64,000 nucleotides of DNA from Klebsiella electrica. Its GTDB lineage: Bacteria; Pseudomonadota; Gammaproteobacteria; Enterobacterales; Enterobacteriaceae. The notes below the pieces were generated by a model that saw only the letters and a program-made list of their open reading frames with translations, did no database searches and was not told where the DNA came from. The translations under genes were made by a program, and so were the position numbers. Where the stretch lies: contig NZ_CP041247.1 in NCBI RefSeq assembly GCF_006711645.1, positions 682,001 through 746,000 on the forward strand, read 5' to 3'. Shown here piece by piece: positions 52,957-63,135 of this stretch. Each line of letters starts with the position of its first letter. Position 1 is the stretch's first letter.

Positions 52957-54474
52957 ATGAACCAGACAGAACTTCTCCATGCGACCTTCCCCCATCTGCG
53001 GGATTTAAAACCGTTTGATTCTGCCCTCAGCGCCACGCCATGGCTGGCCGACGTGGAGGAAAAACATCGTCGTAAGCTGTGTGAATCCCTCGAGGAGGCG
53101 GTGGCGCGCAGCGGCCTGCAGGATGGAATGACTATCTCTTTTCACCATGCTTTCCGTGAAGGCGATCGGGTGATTAACAGCGTGGTGGCGCAGCTGGCGC
53201 AAATGGGTTTTAAAGGCCTGACGTTGGCTTCCAGTTCACTGATGACCTGTAACGATGCGCTTATCGAACATATCCAGAGCGGGGTGATTCGCCGCATTTA
53301 TACCTCCGGGATGCGCGGGAAACTGGCGGAGGCTATCTCCCACGGCGTGATGGATGAGCCGGTGCAGATCCATTCCCACGGCGGGCGGGTGAAATTATTA
53401 CAGGATGGTGAGCTGAACATTGACGTCGCGTTTCTCGGGGTACCGTGCAGCGATGAATTCGGCAATGCCAACGGCACCCACGGGCGCTCCTGCTGTGGTT
53501 CGCTCGGCTATGCGATGGTCGATGCGCACTTTGCCCATAAAGTGGTGCTGCTGACGGAAGAGCTGGTGCCGTTCCCCAATATGCCCGCCAGCCTGATGCA
53601 GGATCAGGTGGATTACATTGTGCAGGTGGATAGCGTGGGTGACCCGGCGAAGATCAGCGTCGGCGCGGCGCGCGTCACCAGCAATCCGCGTGAACTGATG
53701 ATCGCCCGCTATGCGGCGGATGTGATTGAGCATGCCGGTTATTTCCGTAACGGCTTCTCCATGCAGACCGGTTCTGGCGCGGCGGCCACCGCCTGCACCC
53801 GCTTTATGGAGGAGAAGATGGAGCGCAGCGGCGTGAAAGCCCGTTTTGCGCTGGGGGGGATTACCGGCAGTCTGGTGGATCTGCATGAGAAGGGGCTGAT
53901 TGAAAAGCTGCTCGATACCCAGTGCTTCGACGGTCAGGCGGCCGCTTCGCTGGCGCGCAACCCCAATCACGTGGAGATCTCCACCAACGTTTATGCCAAC
54001 CCGGGCAGCAAGGCGGCGAGCTGCGACCAGCTGGACGTGGCTATTCTCAGCGCGCTGGAAATCGACGTCGATTTCAACGTTAACGTGATTACCGGTTCCG
54101 ATGGCGTCATGCGCGGGGCGTCCGGCGGTCACTGCGATGTGGCGGCGGCGGCCAACCTGACGATTGTCGTCGCCCCGCTGCTGCGTAGCCGCATTCCCAC
54201 GGTAGTGAAGCGAGTGACGACGCGGCTGACGCCGGGAGAAAGCATCGATGTCCTGGTCACCGACCACGGCATTGCGGTGAATCCGGCACGACCGGAGATC
54301 CGCGCGCGCCTGATTACCGCCGGGATGAACATCGTCGATATCGACGCGCTGTATGCGCGGGCTATCTCGCTCTGCGGGGTTCCCAGACCGATTGAGTTCA
54401 CCGACAAAATTGTCGGCGTCATTCGCTACCGCGACGGGCGGGTGATCGATACCGTGCGTCAGGTTAAGGAGTAG
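52957..54474 (+). CDS. citF: Citrate lyase alpha subunit CitF
   Basis: 505-residue CoA-transferase-type subunit that swaps acetyl for citrate on the carrier protein. The start MNQTELLHATFPHL and internal family motifs (YTSGMRGKLAEAISHG, FALGGITGSLVDLHEKG) match. Chosen ATG 52957 excludes 48 codons that overlap citE. It follows citE by 10 bases. Confidence 0.94.
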   Translation: MNQTELLHATFPHLRDLKPFDSALSATPWLADVEEKHRRKLCESLEEAVARSGLQDGMTISFHHAFREGDRVINSVVAQLAQMGFKGLTLASSSLMTCNDALIEHIQSGVIRRIYTSGMRGKLAEAISHGVMDEPVQIHSHGGRVKLLQDGELNIDVAFLGVPCSDEFGNANGTHGRSCCGSLGYAMVDAHFAHKVVLLTEELVPFPNMPASLMQDQVDYIVQVDSVGDPAKISVGAARVTSNPRELMIARYAADVIEHAGYFRNGFSMQTGSGAAATACTRFMEEKMERSGVKARFALGGITGSLVDLHEKGLIEKLLDTQCFDGQAAASLARNPNHVEISTNVYANPGSKAASCDQLDVAILSALEIDVDFNVNVITGSDGVMRGASGGHCDVAAAANLTIVVAPLLRSRIPTVVKRVTTRLTPGESIDVLVTDHGIAVNPARPEIRARLITAGMNIVDIDALYARAISLCGVPRPIEFTDKIVGVIRYRDGRVIDTVRQVKE

Positions 54475-54478
54475 CAAC

Positions 54479-55018
54479 ATGATAACCGCGACACCCGTGG
54501 AGGCGGGTGTCAGCCTGGAGGCGTGGCTGGCGGCGAAAGAGTGCCGCGCGGCGCGCCAGGCTGACTGGCTAAGACGTTATCAACAGCCGATTATTTCGCT
54601 GACCCTGGTGACGCCGGGAACGGTAAAAAATAGTCTCCGTTACCGCAATACGATGGGCGTGGCGCTCCAGATGTGCGACCAGCTGCTATGGGAGAATCGC
54701 TGGCCGGTGCGGGAGCGCCAGGTGCTGTGGCTCCCGACAGGGCCTGAAGCGATGTGGTCCGTGGCGCACCATGCCCCGGAGATTAAGGCTCACTGCGTGG
54801 CGCTGGAGCAGAGTCATCCGCTCGGCAGGCTGTGGGACCTGGATGTGATCTGTCCGCAGGAGGGCCACGTTGGCCGCCTGTCGCTGGGGCTGCACATGCG
54901 CCGCTGCCTGGTGTGTGATGAGCCGGCGCATGTCTGCTCGCGCTCGCGCAAACATCCGGTCGGGCAGGTGGTGGCAGGCGTGGAGAAGATAATCAATGAC
55001 TGGTTTGCTCGCGACTAA
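54479..55018 (+). CDS. citX: Apo-citrate lyase phosphoribosyl-dephospho-CoA transferase CitX
   Basis: 179 residues. It transfers the prosthetic-group precursor to CitD Ser14. Family motifs are the early SLTLVTPGTVKNS, then LGRLWDLDV and the C-terminal CSRSRKHPVGQVV. It starts 4 bases after citF and overlaps citG by 23 bases. Confidence 0.92.
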   Translation: MITATPVEAGVSLEAWLAAKECRAARQADWLRRYQQPIISLTLVTPGTVKNSLRYRNTMGVALQMCDQLLWENRWPVRERQVLWLPTGPEAMWSVAHHAPEIKAHCVALEQSHPLGRLWDLDVICPQEGHVGRLSLGLHMRRCLVCDEPAHVCSRSRKHPVGQVVAGVEKIINDWFARD

Positions 55019-55799
55019 GTGCGGTGCCATTGACGTTCCTCGTCTGGCGGAAGAGGCCCTGTGGCAGGAGCTGGAGCTGACGCCCAAACCAGGGCTGGTC
55101 GACCGACTCAACAACGGGGCCCACCACGACATGGACCACGCGCTGTTTGCCCGCAGTATTACCGCGATTACGCCGTGGTTCTCCCGCTTTACCAGGCTAG
55201 GGAGCGACTGCGCCGACCAACCGCCAGGCGAGCAGCTGCGCCTGCTGCGCCCGATGGGCATGGCCTGCGAGCAGGCGATGTATGCCGCCACCGGCGGCGT
55301 GAATACTCATAAAGGGGGGATATTTTCTCTCGGGCTGCTCTGTTTTGCCGCCGGAAGAGTGCGGGAGGTGACCGCATCAAGCCTCTGTAGCGAAGTGGGG
55401 ATGCTGTGTCAGGGGCTGGTGGCGCGCGAACTGGCGGGTCGCAGCGCGGCAGCAACCGCAGGCGAACGTCAGTTTCAGCAACTGGGCTTAACCGGCGCAC
55501 GCGGTGAAGCGGAAAGCGGTTTTGCGACGGTGCGTCGTGTCTTGCCGCAGTGGAACGGCCGCCAGCTGCATGATTTGCTCCTGCGCCTGATGGCGGTGAA
55601 TCCGGACAGTAATCTGGTGTCGCGCGGCGGTATTGAAGGGCTGCGCTACGTTCAGGGCTACGCGCGGGAATTACTGGCTAATGGCTGGGATCGCGAGACG
55701 TTGCTTAAGATGGATAAGGCATTGATTGAACGCAATCTGAGCCCGGGCGGCAGTGCGGATTTGCTGTCGGTGGGGTGGGTGCTCTCTGCAATAAAATAG
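54996..55799 (+). CDS. citG: Triphosphoribosyl-dephospho-CoA synthase CitG
   Basis: 267 residues. It makes the citrate lyase prosthetic-group precursor from dephospho-CoA and ATP. Family motifs are ELTPKPGLVDRLNNGAHHDM, GVNTHKGGIFSLG and the C-terminal LSPGGSADLLSV. It is the last gene of the operon, followed by a BIME repeat. Confidence 0.93.
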   Translation: MTGLLATKCGAIDVPRLAEEALWQELELTPKPGLVDRLNNGAHHDMDHALFARSITAITPWFSRFTRLGSDCADQPPGEQLRLLRPMGMACEQAMYAATGGVNTHKGGIFSLGLLCFAAGRVREVTASSLCSEVGMLCQGLVARELAGRSAAATAGERQFQQLGLTGARGEAESGFATVRRVLPQWNGRQLHDLLLRLMAVNPDSNLVSRGGIEGLRYVQGYARELLANGWDRETLLKMDKALIERNLSPGGSADLLSVGWVLSAIK

Positions 55800-55875
55800 C
55801 CGGGTGGCGCTAACGCTTACCCGGCCTACGGTTTGCGGTTTGTAGGCCCGGTAAGGCGTAGCCGCCACCGGGCAC
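55800..55875. repeat. BIME/REP palindromic element
   Basis: GCCGGGTGGCG...TTACCCGGCCTACGG and, in opposite sense, GTAGGCCCGGTAAGGCGTAGCCGCCACCGGGC: the two inverted REP units typical of enterobacteria, lying between the citrate operon and convergent nupG. Confidence 0.85.
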
Positions 55876-55888
55876 AACACATCAAGGA

Positions 55889-57145
55889 TCAATGCGCAAT
55901 CGGCTGCGCACCGTTCGGCACGCGAACGTGCTTGTACTTGAACAGCGCGATGAAGGCAATGGCCAGAACCAGCGAGTAGGCGGCGAAGATCAGCCACACG
56001 GGCTGCCAGTCGGTAATGCCGTTGGTGGTATACATCTCGACAACTTTCCCGCTCACCACGCCGCCGAGAATACAGCCGAAGCCGTTGGTCATCATCAGGA
56101 ACATCCCCTGGGCGCTGGCGCGGATTTCGGGTCTCACCTCTTTCTCGACGAACACCGAACCGGAGATGTTGAAGAAGTCGAAGGCGCAGCCGTAAACAAT
56201 CATCGACAGAACCAGCAGCACGGTGCCGAACGGTGTCGGATCGCCATAGGCGAAGAGACCGAAGCGCAGCATCCAGGCGAAAATACTGATAATCATCACG
56301 TTCTTGATGCCATAGCGGCTCAGGAAGAACGGGATAGTCAGTATGAACAGGGTTTCGGAGATCTGGGAGATAGACATCATCACCGATGCGTGCTCAACGA
56401 TAAAGCTCCCGGAGAACAGCGGGTTATTATCGAAGCTGTGCAGGAAGGTATTCCCGAACATGTTGGTGATTTGCAGCTCTGCGCCTAACAGCATGGAGAA
56501 AATAAAGAAAATCGCCATCCGCTTGTTTTTAAACAGGGCAAAGGCGTCGAGGCCAAGCATGCTGCTCCAGCTCTGGTTTTTTTGCTGATTGGAGACCGGA
56601 ATGTGCGGCAGCGTCAGGGTGAACAGCGCGAGGACCACGGAGAGCGCCGCGCCGATGTACAGCTGCATGTGGCTCAGTTCGAAACCTGCGAAGCTGACGC
56701 CCCACATCGCCATGATAAAGCCAATGGTGCCCCAGATACGAATCGGTGGGAAATCCGTCACAATATCAAGACCGGCGGATTTCAGGCGGTAGTAGGAAAT
56801 CGTGTTGATTAAGCCCAACGTTGGCATATAGGCCAGCGAGTTAAGCAGAATCACAAAGAACATCTCCCCCGGCGTGGTGACCTGGGCCGCCATAAACAGC
56901 GTACCGGCCCCCACCAGATGGCACAGCGCGTAAACCCACTTCGCGCTGATCCACTTATCCGCCACGATACCCAGCAGCGTTGGCATCAGCACCGCCGCAA
57001 TGCCGAGTGAGCTGTAAACGGCGCCGATAGACGCACCGTCGAACTTGAGCGTCACAAACATATAGGAGCCAAGTGTAGTCAGCCAGCTACCCCACAGGCA
57101 GAACTGCAGAAACGACAATATTTTAAGCTGCAGCTTAAGGTTCAT
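55889..57145 (-). CDS. nupG: Nucleoside permease NupG
   Basis: 418-residue NHS-family nucleoside:H+ symporter with 12 TM segments in the inner membrane. It opens MNLKLQLKILSFLQFCLWGSWLTTLG and includes the TM motif IRIWGTIGFI, matching E. coli NupG in length and sequence. It is monocistronic in the backbone order with mltC behind it. Confidence 0.94.
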   Translation of the reverse strand: MNLKLQLKILSFLQFCLWGSWLTTLGSYMFVTLKFDGASIGAVYSSLGIAAVLMPTLLGIVADKWISAKWVYALCHLVGAGTLFMAAQVTTPGEMFFVILLNSLAYMPTLGLINTISYYRLKSAGLDIVTDFPPIRIWGTIGFIMAMWGVSFAGFELSHMQLYIGAALSVVLALFTLTLPHIPVSNQQKNQSWSSMLGLDAFALFKNKRMAIFFIFSMLLGAELQITNMFGNTFLHSFDNNPLFSGSFIVEHASVMMSISQISETLFILTIPFFLSRYGIKNVMIISIFAWMLRFGLFAYGDPTPFGTVLLVLSMIVYGCAFDFFNISGSVFVEKEVRPEIRASAQGMFLMMTNGFGCILGGVVSGKVVEMYTTNGITDWQPVWLIFAAYSLVLAIAFIALFKYKHVRVPNGAQPIAH

Positions 57146-57336
57146 GTTATTTTCCTCACGAGTAAGCGGGGGATGTGTTTTGATAATTACATTCGGGGTT
57201 GCAATTTGATGAAATCCTATCAGTTAACGCCGCGATGTTTTGTTACCTTCCGCAAAAAAATGCAATCCCCATTAATTTGCAGATTAGATTGTGATGCAAA
57301 TAACATTTTCCTATGGAGAAGATGGGGGAAACGCGG
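57146..57336. promoter_or_regulatory. nupG promoter region
   Basis: About 190 bases upstream of nupG. A CRP-like site TGTGATGCAAATAACA (57290-57305) is present; in E. coli nupG is controlled by CRP, CytR and DeoR. The -10/-35 boxes are not assigned. Confidence 0.5.
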
Positions 57337-57341
57337 GAAAA

Positions 57342-57372
57342 CCCGGCCCTTTCACGTCTGGAAAGGGCCGGG
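57342..57372 (-). terminator. Terminator of mltC
   Basis: 12-base perfect stem CCCGGCCCTTTC / GAAAGGGCCGGG with 7-base loop. On the minus strand it is followed by TTTTCCC. It lies 14 bases beyond the mltC stop. Confidence 0.75.
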
Positions 57373-57385
57373 CGAGGAGACAGAC

Positions 57386-58471
57386 TTATTTCCGGCGATA
57401 GGATTTCTGCGCCGTATTGACCTTATAAAGATAGCGGCGCGATTCCGCCGACGGGTGACGGTTGGCGAGGGTGGAATAGACATCCCCCGGCGTCATGCTG
57501 TTGATAATATTGGCTGCCTGGATCTTATCGCTGGAGAATACCCGCAATACGCTTCCCGCGCCGCCGTTATACGCGGTGATCACGGCATAGCGGCGCGAGG
57601 TCGGATTATCAATACCTGACAGATACACATTATTCAGCATTGCCAGATAGGCGGTGCCGGTATCAATGTTATTCTCCGGATCGAAGAGATAGCTGCGGCT
57701 CGGCAGGCCCGATTTCCCCTGCGCGCGGAAGACATCTTTCCCGGCGCTGTGCTGCACAACCTGCATCAGGCCCAGCGCGTCAGCATGGCTCACGGCGTAC
57801 GGGTTGAAAGAGGATTCGGTCTGCATAATCGCCAGAATCAGCGACTCATCGACGCCATACTTGCGCGCCGACTGGCGAACGTAGCCGATATACTTATGCG
57901 CGCGTTTGTCGAGGTGGTTCGGCACCAGATTAATGGTGATGCTGTAGATCATCCGCAGGCCGTTGCTGCGGCTTTTCAGCCGCGTTTGCAGCAGATAATC
58001 GGCATAGCGCGAGGCCCGCCACTCCCAGCGAATCGGATCGCCGTGGTTATCCACCACCTGTCCGTACAGGAACGGCTCTTTCGAAATCTGGATATCGTCG
58101 GCATCGGAATAGAGGTCGATTGACCCCGGATCGTCGCCCATCAACAGCGTCTTAATGATGGTCTGGCGTAAGCGCCCGGTCGGATCGGTACCGGCGATGG
58201 TCTCGACGGTGATGGTGCCCTCATCAAAGTTGATGTGGCTACGGGTCTGATACTGATCGGTATACTTAACGTAGTCTTTCGGCCCGGCGAGCAGGACTTC
58301 GTTATAACCCCAAATATTTTCGATGTTGTGGGCGAACTGGCCCATCAGGATATCGAAGCCGTTGGTGTCCTTAACCCAGGCTTCGTTATACCCATCGCCC
58401 TTTTTATTTGAGCTGGAACACGAAACGAGCAAAGGCGCAATGAGCGCTAGCGCTAAATATTTTTTCATCAT
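57386..58471 (-). CDS. mltC: Membrane-bound lytic transglycosylase MltC
   Basis: 361 residues (360 if the second ATG is used, as in E. coli). Lipoprotein signal with lipobox LVSC near residue 18. The C-terminal SLT domain keeps catalytic Glu in [12 protein letters not shown]. It cleaves peptidoglycan glycan strands from the inner face of the outer membrane. It lies after yggX in the usual operon mutY-yggX-mltC. Confidence 0.94.
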   Translation of the reverse strand: MMKKYLALALIAPLLVSCSSSNKKGDGYNEAWVKDTNGFDILMGQFAHNIENIWGYNEVLLAGPKDYVKYTDQYQTRSHINFDEGTITVETIAGTDPTGRLRQTIIKTLLMGDDPGSIDLYSDADDIQISKEPFLYGQVVDNHGDPIRWEWRASRYADYLLQTRLKSRSNGLRMIYSITINLVPNHLDKRAHKYIGYVRQSARKYGVDESLILAIMQTESSFNPYAVSHADALGLMQVVQHSAGKDVFRAQGKSGLPSRSYLFDPENNIDTGTAYLAMLNNVYLSGIDNPTSRRYAVITAYNGGAGSVLRVFSSDKIQAANIINSMTPGDVYSTLANRHPSAESRRYLYKVNTAQKSYRRK

Positions 58472-58518
58472 TCCGGGAGTGTGCGTTGTGTTTGTTGTGC
58501 TTAAGAGTCAGAGGACTC

Positions 58519-58797
<279 letters not shown>

Positions 58798-58821
58798 TCA
58801 TCCTCTTTAGTCGCCAGAAAG

Positions 58822-59880
58822 CTATGCAAGAGCCCCGGCCTTCAACTGTTGCAACAAGCGCTCCACGGGAGCCGCCAGTCCAACCGACGGCGGCTGCGCT
58901 AAGTTATACCAGAGTGCGCTGCCTTCATCCATGCATGCGCCAGATGAATCTATGCTAAGCCACATCGGCACAATATCCAGATGGAAATGGCTGAAAGTGT
59001 GGCGGAACGCGGTCAATTGCGTCAGATTATCATCCTTTATCCCACGCTGAGCCAGCCATTCGCGCAGCGCGGCCTCCTCTTCAAACTGCGGAAAACAGAA
59101 TAATCCGCCCCATAAGCCGACCGGTGGACGCTGGGAAAGCAACACCTCGTTGCCGTGCTGCATCAGCAGGAAATAGCCCGTTCGCTCCGGAATGGTCTGC
59201 TTCGGTTTTTTGCCCGGATATTGTGCCCATGCATGATTTGCGTAAGCGATGCAACCGTTACTTAACGGACAAAGTTCGCATTTCGGTTTTGAACGGGTGC
59301 AGACTATCGCCCCCAGATCCATCATTGCCTGGTTAAAGCGCTCGACTCCTTTTGCCGGCGTGACCTCTTCACTTATCTGCCATAATCGTTTCTCAACCTC
59401 TTTTTTCCCCGGCCAGCCGTTGACCGCATAGCAGCGGGCCAGCACGCGCTTCACGTTGCCATCGAGAATCGGGTAATGCTTGCCAAGGGAGAGGGATAAA
59501 ATCGCCCCGGCCGTGGAACGCCCGACGCCGGGCAGCGCCGCCACTTCATCAAAGGTTTGCGGAAATTCGCCGCCGTGCAGGCTCGCCACCTGCTGCGCCG
59601 CCTTATGTAAATTGCGCGCGCGGGCGTAATAGCCCAGGCCGGTCCAGAGATGCAGCACTTCATCCAGCGGCGCCTCGGCCAGATCGATAACCGTCGGGAA
59701 GCGCGCCATAAAGCGTTCAAAATAGGGAATAACCGTGGCGACCTGCGTTTGTTGCAACATCACCTCGGAGAGCCATACTTTGTAAGGCGTTTTACCCATT
59801 TGCCATGGCAGGGTTTTACGCCCGTATTTGTCGTACCAGTCCAGCACCTGGGCTGAAAATTGCGTGGCGAGAAAAGTCAA
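58822..59880 (-). CDS. mutY: A/G-specific adenine glycosylase MutY
   Basis: 352 residues. HhH-GPD domain with catalytic Glu (VMLQQTQ region, about residue 37) and Asp ([11 protein letters not shown] preceding Asp), [11 protein letters not shown] helix-hairpin-helix, a [4Fe-4S] cluster (C-x6-C-x2-C-x5-C in [17 protein letters not shown]) and a C-terminal NUDIX-like domain recognising 8-oxoG. It removes A opposite 8-oxoG. It is divergent from trmB. Confidence 0.95.
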   Translation of the reverse strand: MTFLATQFSAQVLDWYDKYGRKTLPWQMGKTPYKVWLSEVMLQQTQVATVIPYFERFMARFPTVIDLAEAPLDEVLHLWTGLGYYARARNLHKAAQQVASLHGGEFPQTFDEVAALPGVGRSTAGAILSLSLGKHYPILDGNVKRVLARCYAVNGWPGKKEVEKRLWQISEEVTPAKGVERFNQAMMDLGAIVCTRSKPKCELCPLSNGCIAYANHAWAQYPGKKPKQTIPERTGYFLLMQHGNEVLLSQRPPVGLWGGLFCFPQFEEEAALREWLAQRGIKDDNLTQLTAFRHTFSHFHLDIVPMWLSIDSSGACMDEGSALWYNLAQPPSVGLAAPVERLLQQLKAGALA

Positions 59881-60016
59881 AGCTACAGCTCCGGAATCGC
59901 GATATCAGGGTGGCAGATTGCAGCATAAGGGCGACAGGCTGTAAACCCTTGCATCCGTCGGTTAACTTTGGATAATGCCCGTTTTCCGCACACTCTCACA
60001 AGCAGACCTAACTTTT

Positions 60017-60736
60017 ATGAAAAACGACGTCATATCTCCGGAATTCGATGAAAACGGCCGCCCGCTGCGCCGTATTCGTAGCTTCGTCCGCCGCCAGGGC
60101 CGCCTGACCAAAGGGCAGCAGCATGCGCTGGATAACATTTGGCCGGTGATGGGCGTTGAGTTCAACGATGCGCCGCTCGATTTCGCCGCGCTGTTTGGCC
60201 GCAATGCGCCGACGACGCTGGAGATAGGATTCGGCATGGGCGCTTCGCTGGTGGCGATGGCGAAAGCCAGGCCTGAACAGAATTTCCTCGGTATCGAAGT
60301 GCACTCGCCGGGCGTCGGCGCTTGCCTGGCCTCCGCCGAAGAAGAGGGCGTACACAACCTGCGCGTGATGTGTCACGATGCGGTCGAAGTGCTCCACACC
60401 ATGATTGCGGATAATTCTCTTAACATGGTGCAGCTGTTTTTCCCTGACCCGTGGCATAAAGCGCGGCATAATAAACGCCGTATCGTACAGGCGCCTTTTG
60501 CGGAGCTGGTAAAAAGCAAGCTCAAGTTGGGCGGCGTCTTCCACATGGCGACCGACTGGGAGCCGTATGCCGAGCATATGCTGGAAGTGATGTCATCGCT
60601 GGAAGGGTATCGTAACCTGTCAGAAAGCAACGATTATGTACCGCGCCCGGAATCGCGTCCGGTAACCAAATTTGAACAGCGTGGTCATCGTCTTGGCCAC
60701 GGCGTATGGGACTTAATGTTCGAGAGGGTGAAATAA
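60017..60736 (+). CDS. trmB: tRNA (guanine-N7)-methyltransferase TrmB
   Basis: 239 residues, the length in E. coli. SAM motif [11 protein letters not shown], substrate motif HSPGVGACL and the catalytic [13 protein letters not shown]. It makes m7G46 in tRNA. ATG 60017 is chosen by homology ([11 protein letters not shown]); an ATG 14 codons upstream is in frame but lacks homology. Its stop overlaps the yggL start (TAATG). Confidence 0.95.
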   Translation: MKNDVISPEFDENGRPLRRIRSFVRRQGRLTKGQQHALDNIWPVMGVEFNDAPLDFAALFGRNAPTTLEIGFGMGASLVAMAKARPEQNFLGIEVHSPGVGACLASAEEEGVHNLRVMCHDAVEVLHTMIADNSLNMVQLFFPDPWHKARHNKRRIVQAPFAELVKSKLKLGGVFHMATDWEPYAEHMLEVMSSLEGYRNLSESNDYVPRPESRPVTKFEQRGHRLGHGVWDLMFERVK

Positions 60737-61062
60737 TGGCAAAGAATCGTAGCCGTCGTCTGCGTAAAAAAATGCATATCGACGAGTTTCAGGAAATCGG
60801 TTTTTCCGTCGCATGGCGTTTTCCGCAAGGGAGTACTGAAGAGCATATCGATAGCACCGTCAATGACCTGATTGAGGAGGTGATTGAGCCGAACAAACTG
60901 GCGTTTGACGGCAGCGGTTACCTCTCCTGGGAAGGGCTGATCTGCATGCAGGAAATCGGTAAATGTACCGAAGAGCATCAGGCTATCGTGCGTAAGTGGC
61001 TGGAAGAACGCGGGCTGACCGATGTGCGCACCAGCGAACTTTTTGACGTCTGGTGGGACTAA
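60736..61062 (+). CDS. yggL: DUF469 protein YggL (50S-associated)
   Basis: 108 residues, the E. coli length. It begins with a basic stretch (AKNRSRRLRKKMHIDEFQEIG) and ends FDVWWD. YggL binds the 50S subunit. It is translationally coupled to trmB (one-base overlap). An in-frame ATG ten codons upstream lies inside trmB. Confidence 0.94.
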   Translation: MAKNRSRRLRKKMHIDEFQEIGFSVAWRFPQGSTEEHIDSTVNDLIEEVIEPNKLAFDGSGYLSWEGLICMQEIGKCTEEHQAIVRKWLEERGLTDVRTSELFDVWWD

Positions 61063-61071
61063 GTTTGACAA

Positions 61072-61100
61072 GGGTCGGCAACTGCCGACCCGTTTTGTCT
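61072..61100 (+). terminator. Terminator of trmB-yggL
   Basis: Stem GGGTCGGCA-AC-TGCCGACCC followed by GTTTTGTCTT, 10 bases after the yggL stop. Confidence 0.7.
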
Positions 61101-61112
61101 TAAGGGAGTTTT

Positions 61113-61832
61113 ATGATGCGCAAAACGCTGCTGGCGGTGGCGCTGTCCGTTACCGCTCTGTCCGCGCACGCGGACTACCAATGTAGCGTCACGCCGCGTG
61201 ACGACGTGATCCTCAGCCCGCATCAGGTGCAGGTCAAAGGGGAGAACGGCGATCTGGTGATTAAGCCGGACGGCAATCTGACCTATAACGGAAAACAGTA
61301 TCCTCTGACTGCGGCCCAGCGCGAGCAGGCCGAGGACTATCAGGCCGGCTTGCGCAGCAGCCTGCCGTGGATTGATGACGGCGCGCGTTCACGCGTCGAA
61401 AAAGGGCGTCAGGCGCTGGATAAAATCATTACCGAACAGGTTGGCGCCAGCAGCAGTATGCATGGTCGTCTGACCAAACTTGACGCGCAGCTGAAAACCC
61501 AGATGAACCGCATTATTGAACGTCGCAGCGACGGCCTCACTTTCCATTACAAAGCGATCGATCAGGTGCGCGCCGACGGCCAGCAACTGATTAATCAGGC
61601 GATGGGCGGTATTCTGCAGGACAGTATCAACGAGATGGGCGCGAAGGCGGTTCTGAAAGGCGGAGGCAATCCGCTGCAGGGGATCCTCGGCAGCCTCGGC
61701 GGCCTGCAAACGGCGATTCAGGATGAATGGAAAAATCAGGAAGCGGATTTCCAGAAATTTGGCAAAGACGTTTGTAGCCGGGTCGTCTCCCTTGAAGACA
61801 GCCGCAAGGCGCTGGTGAGTTCCCTGAAATAA
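61113..61832 (+). CDS. yggN: DUF2884 periplasmic protein YggN
   Basis: 239 residues, the length in E. coli. Signal peptide cut after ALSAHA, then DYQCSVTPRDDV. The rest is a helical DUF2884 domain (for example GGILQDSINEMGAKAVLKGGGNPL). Function unknown. It follows yggL after a terminator and has its own start. Confidence 0.93.
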   Translation: MMRKTLLAVALSVTALSAHADYQCSVTPRDDVILSPHQVQVKGENGDLVIKPDGNLTYNGKQYPLTAAQREQAEDYQAGLRSSLPWIDDGARSRVEKGRQALDKIITEQVGASSSMHGRLTKLDAQLKTQMNRIIERRSDGLTFHYKAIDQVRADGQQLINQAMGGILQDSINEMGAKAVLKGGGNPLQGILGSLGGLQTAIQDEWKNQEADFQKFGKDVCSRVVSLEDSRKALVSSLK

Positions 61833-61840
61833 CGTTCTTT

Positions 61841-61874
61841 GCGGTGTGCCGCGGCTCTCGCCGGGGCACACCGC
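61841..61874. terminator. Convergent terminator hairpin
   Basis: Ten-base stem GCGGTGTGCC / GGCACACCGC between convergent yggN and the ABC permease gene. Confidence 0.6.
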
Positions 61875-61883
61875 GTACACCTC

Positions 61884-63131
61884 TCAGGCGCGTCCGTGCG
61901 ATACGCGGGAACGGCGGGCCAGCGAGTCAATAATCACCGCAATCGCCAGCACGCAGCCGGTAATGATGTAGCGCAGCGATGACGGCAAATTCAACAACGT
62001 CAAACCATTCGAAATCGACTGAATCACGATGATCCCCAGCAGAGCGGACCAGGCGCTGCCGCGCCCGCCGAACAGGCTGGTGCCGCCGATAACCGCCGCC
62101 GCAATGGCGTTCAGGTTCACGTCGCCGGTCCCGGCCTGTTGGCTTGCCGAGGCCAGCCGGGAAGCGGCCAGAATACCGCCGAAGGTGGCGAACGTGCTAC
62201 AGAGCACAAAGGCGCTGACGTAAATAGCCCGCACGTTGATCCCCGAACGGCGTGCCGCTTCGCGGTTGCCGCCAACGGCAAACATGGAGCGCCCCCATTT
62301 CGTCCGCTTGAGCGCATAGTTGAGCAGCATCACGAAGGCGACGAACAGGCCGAAAATCCACGGCACGCCGCGCCCGAGATTGAGATAGAGCACGGCGGCT
62401 TCAAAAATCACCGTCAGCAGAATCGCGCGCAACAACAGCGAGCTGACGGCTTCCGCCGACAGGTTCGCCGCCAGGCGGCGCGTACGCGTTTTGAGGCCAA
62501 ATATCAGCATCGCCAGTCCGGGCAACAGCGCCATAAGATGAGAGAACCAGCCCGGCATCACCAGTAGCTGGCCAAAGCGCACCAGCGGCGAGGCGTAGGG
62601 CAGGTTAATGCTGCCGCTGGGACCGAGAATATACAGCTGCAGCCCGAGCAGCGCCAGCAGACCGGCGAGCGTCGCCACGAAGCTCGGCATGCCGACGCGG
62701 TTATACAGCAGAGCGTAAAGCAGCCCGACGGCGAGACCGCACAGCAGCGCCACGGCAATCGCCGCGGCAACCGGCCAGCCGGCATTAACCCACAGTACGC
62801 CAACGATCGCCGAAGAGAGTCCGCTCATTGAGCCCACCGAAAGATCGATTTCGCCGAGCATCAGTACGCAGACGATCCCCAGAGAGATAAATCCCACGGT
62901 AGCGCAGTCAAAAAGCAGGTTAACGAGGTTATTGGGGGCGATATAGACCGGGTTGAGCCAGGTGAAAACCAGGGAGATAACGATCAGCCCGGCGATGACC
63001 GGCGCGGTACCCAGATCGCCGGTTTTGATACGATTGATCTGCGCACGTACCACGCCGAACAGGCCGTCGTTGTGCCGGACGCGCTCATCGCTGCGATCAA
63101 GAGCGGGGCGGGATGCTGTCTTGCTGTTCAT
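61884..63131 (-). CDS. Sugar-type ABC transporter permease (XylH/RbsC-like)
   Basis: 415 residues, about 10-11 TM segments. Family motifs of the carbohydrate uptake-2 class: CVLMLGEIDLSVGSM near the middle of the N-terminal half and NAIAAAVIGGTSLFGG near the C-terminus. It is four bases after the ATPase gene. The substrate (a monosaccharide in this class) cannot be told from the sequence. Confidence 0.88.
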   Translation of the reverse strand: MNSKTASRPALDRSDERVRHNDGLFGVVRAQINRIKTGDLGTAPVIAGLIVISLVFTWLNPVYIAPNNLVNLLFDCATVGFISLGIVCVLMLGEIDLSVGSMSGLSSAIVGVLWVNAGWPVAAAIAVALLCGLAVGLLYALLYNRVGMPSFVATLAGLLALLGLQLYILGPSGSINLPYASPLVRFGQLLVMPGWFSHLMALLPGLAMLIFGLKTRTRRLAANLSAEAVSSLLLRAILLTVIFEAAVLYLNLGRGVPWIFGLFVAFVMLLNYALKRTKWGRSMFAVGGNREAARRSGINVRAIYVSAFVLCSTFATFGGILAASRLASASQQAGTGDVNLNAIAAAVIGGTSLFGGRGSAWSALLGIIVIQSISNGLTLLNLPSSLRYIITGCVLAIAVIIDSLARRSRVSHGRA

Positions 63132-63135
63132 AAAA

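Noticed and set aside
53398..54480. 360-codon minus-strand open frame inside citF
   Set aside because: Antisense shadow of citF, with no recognisable domain.
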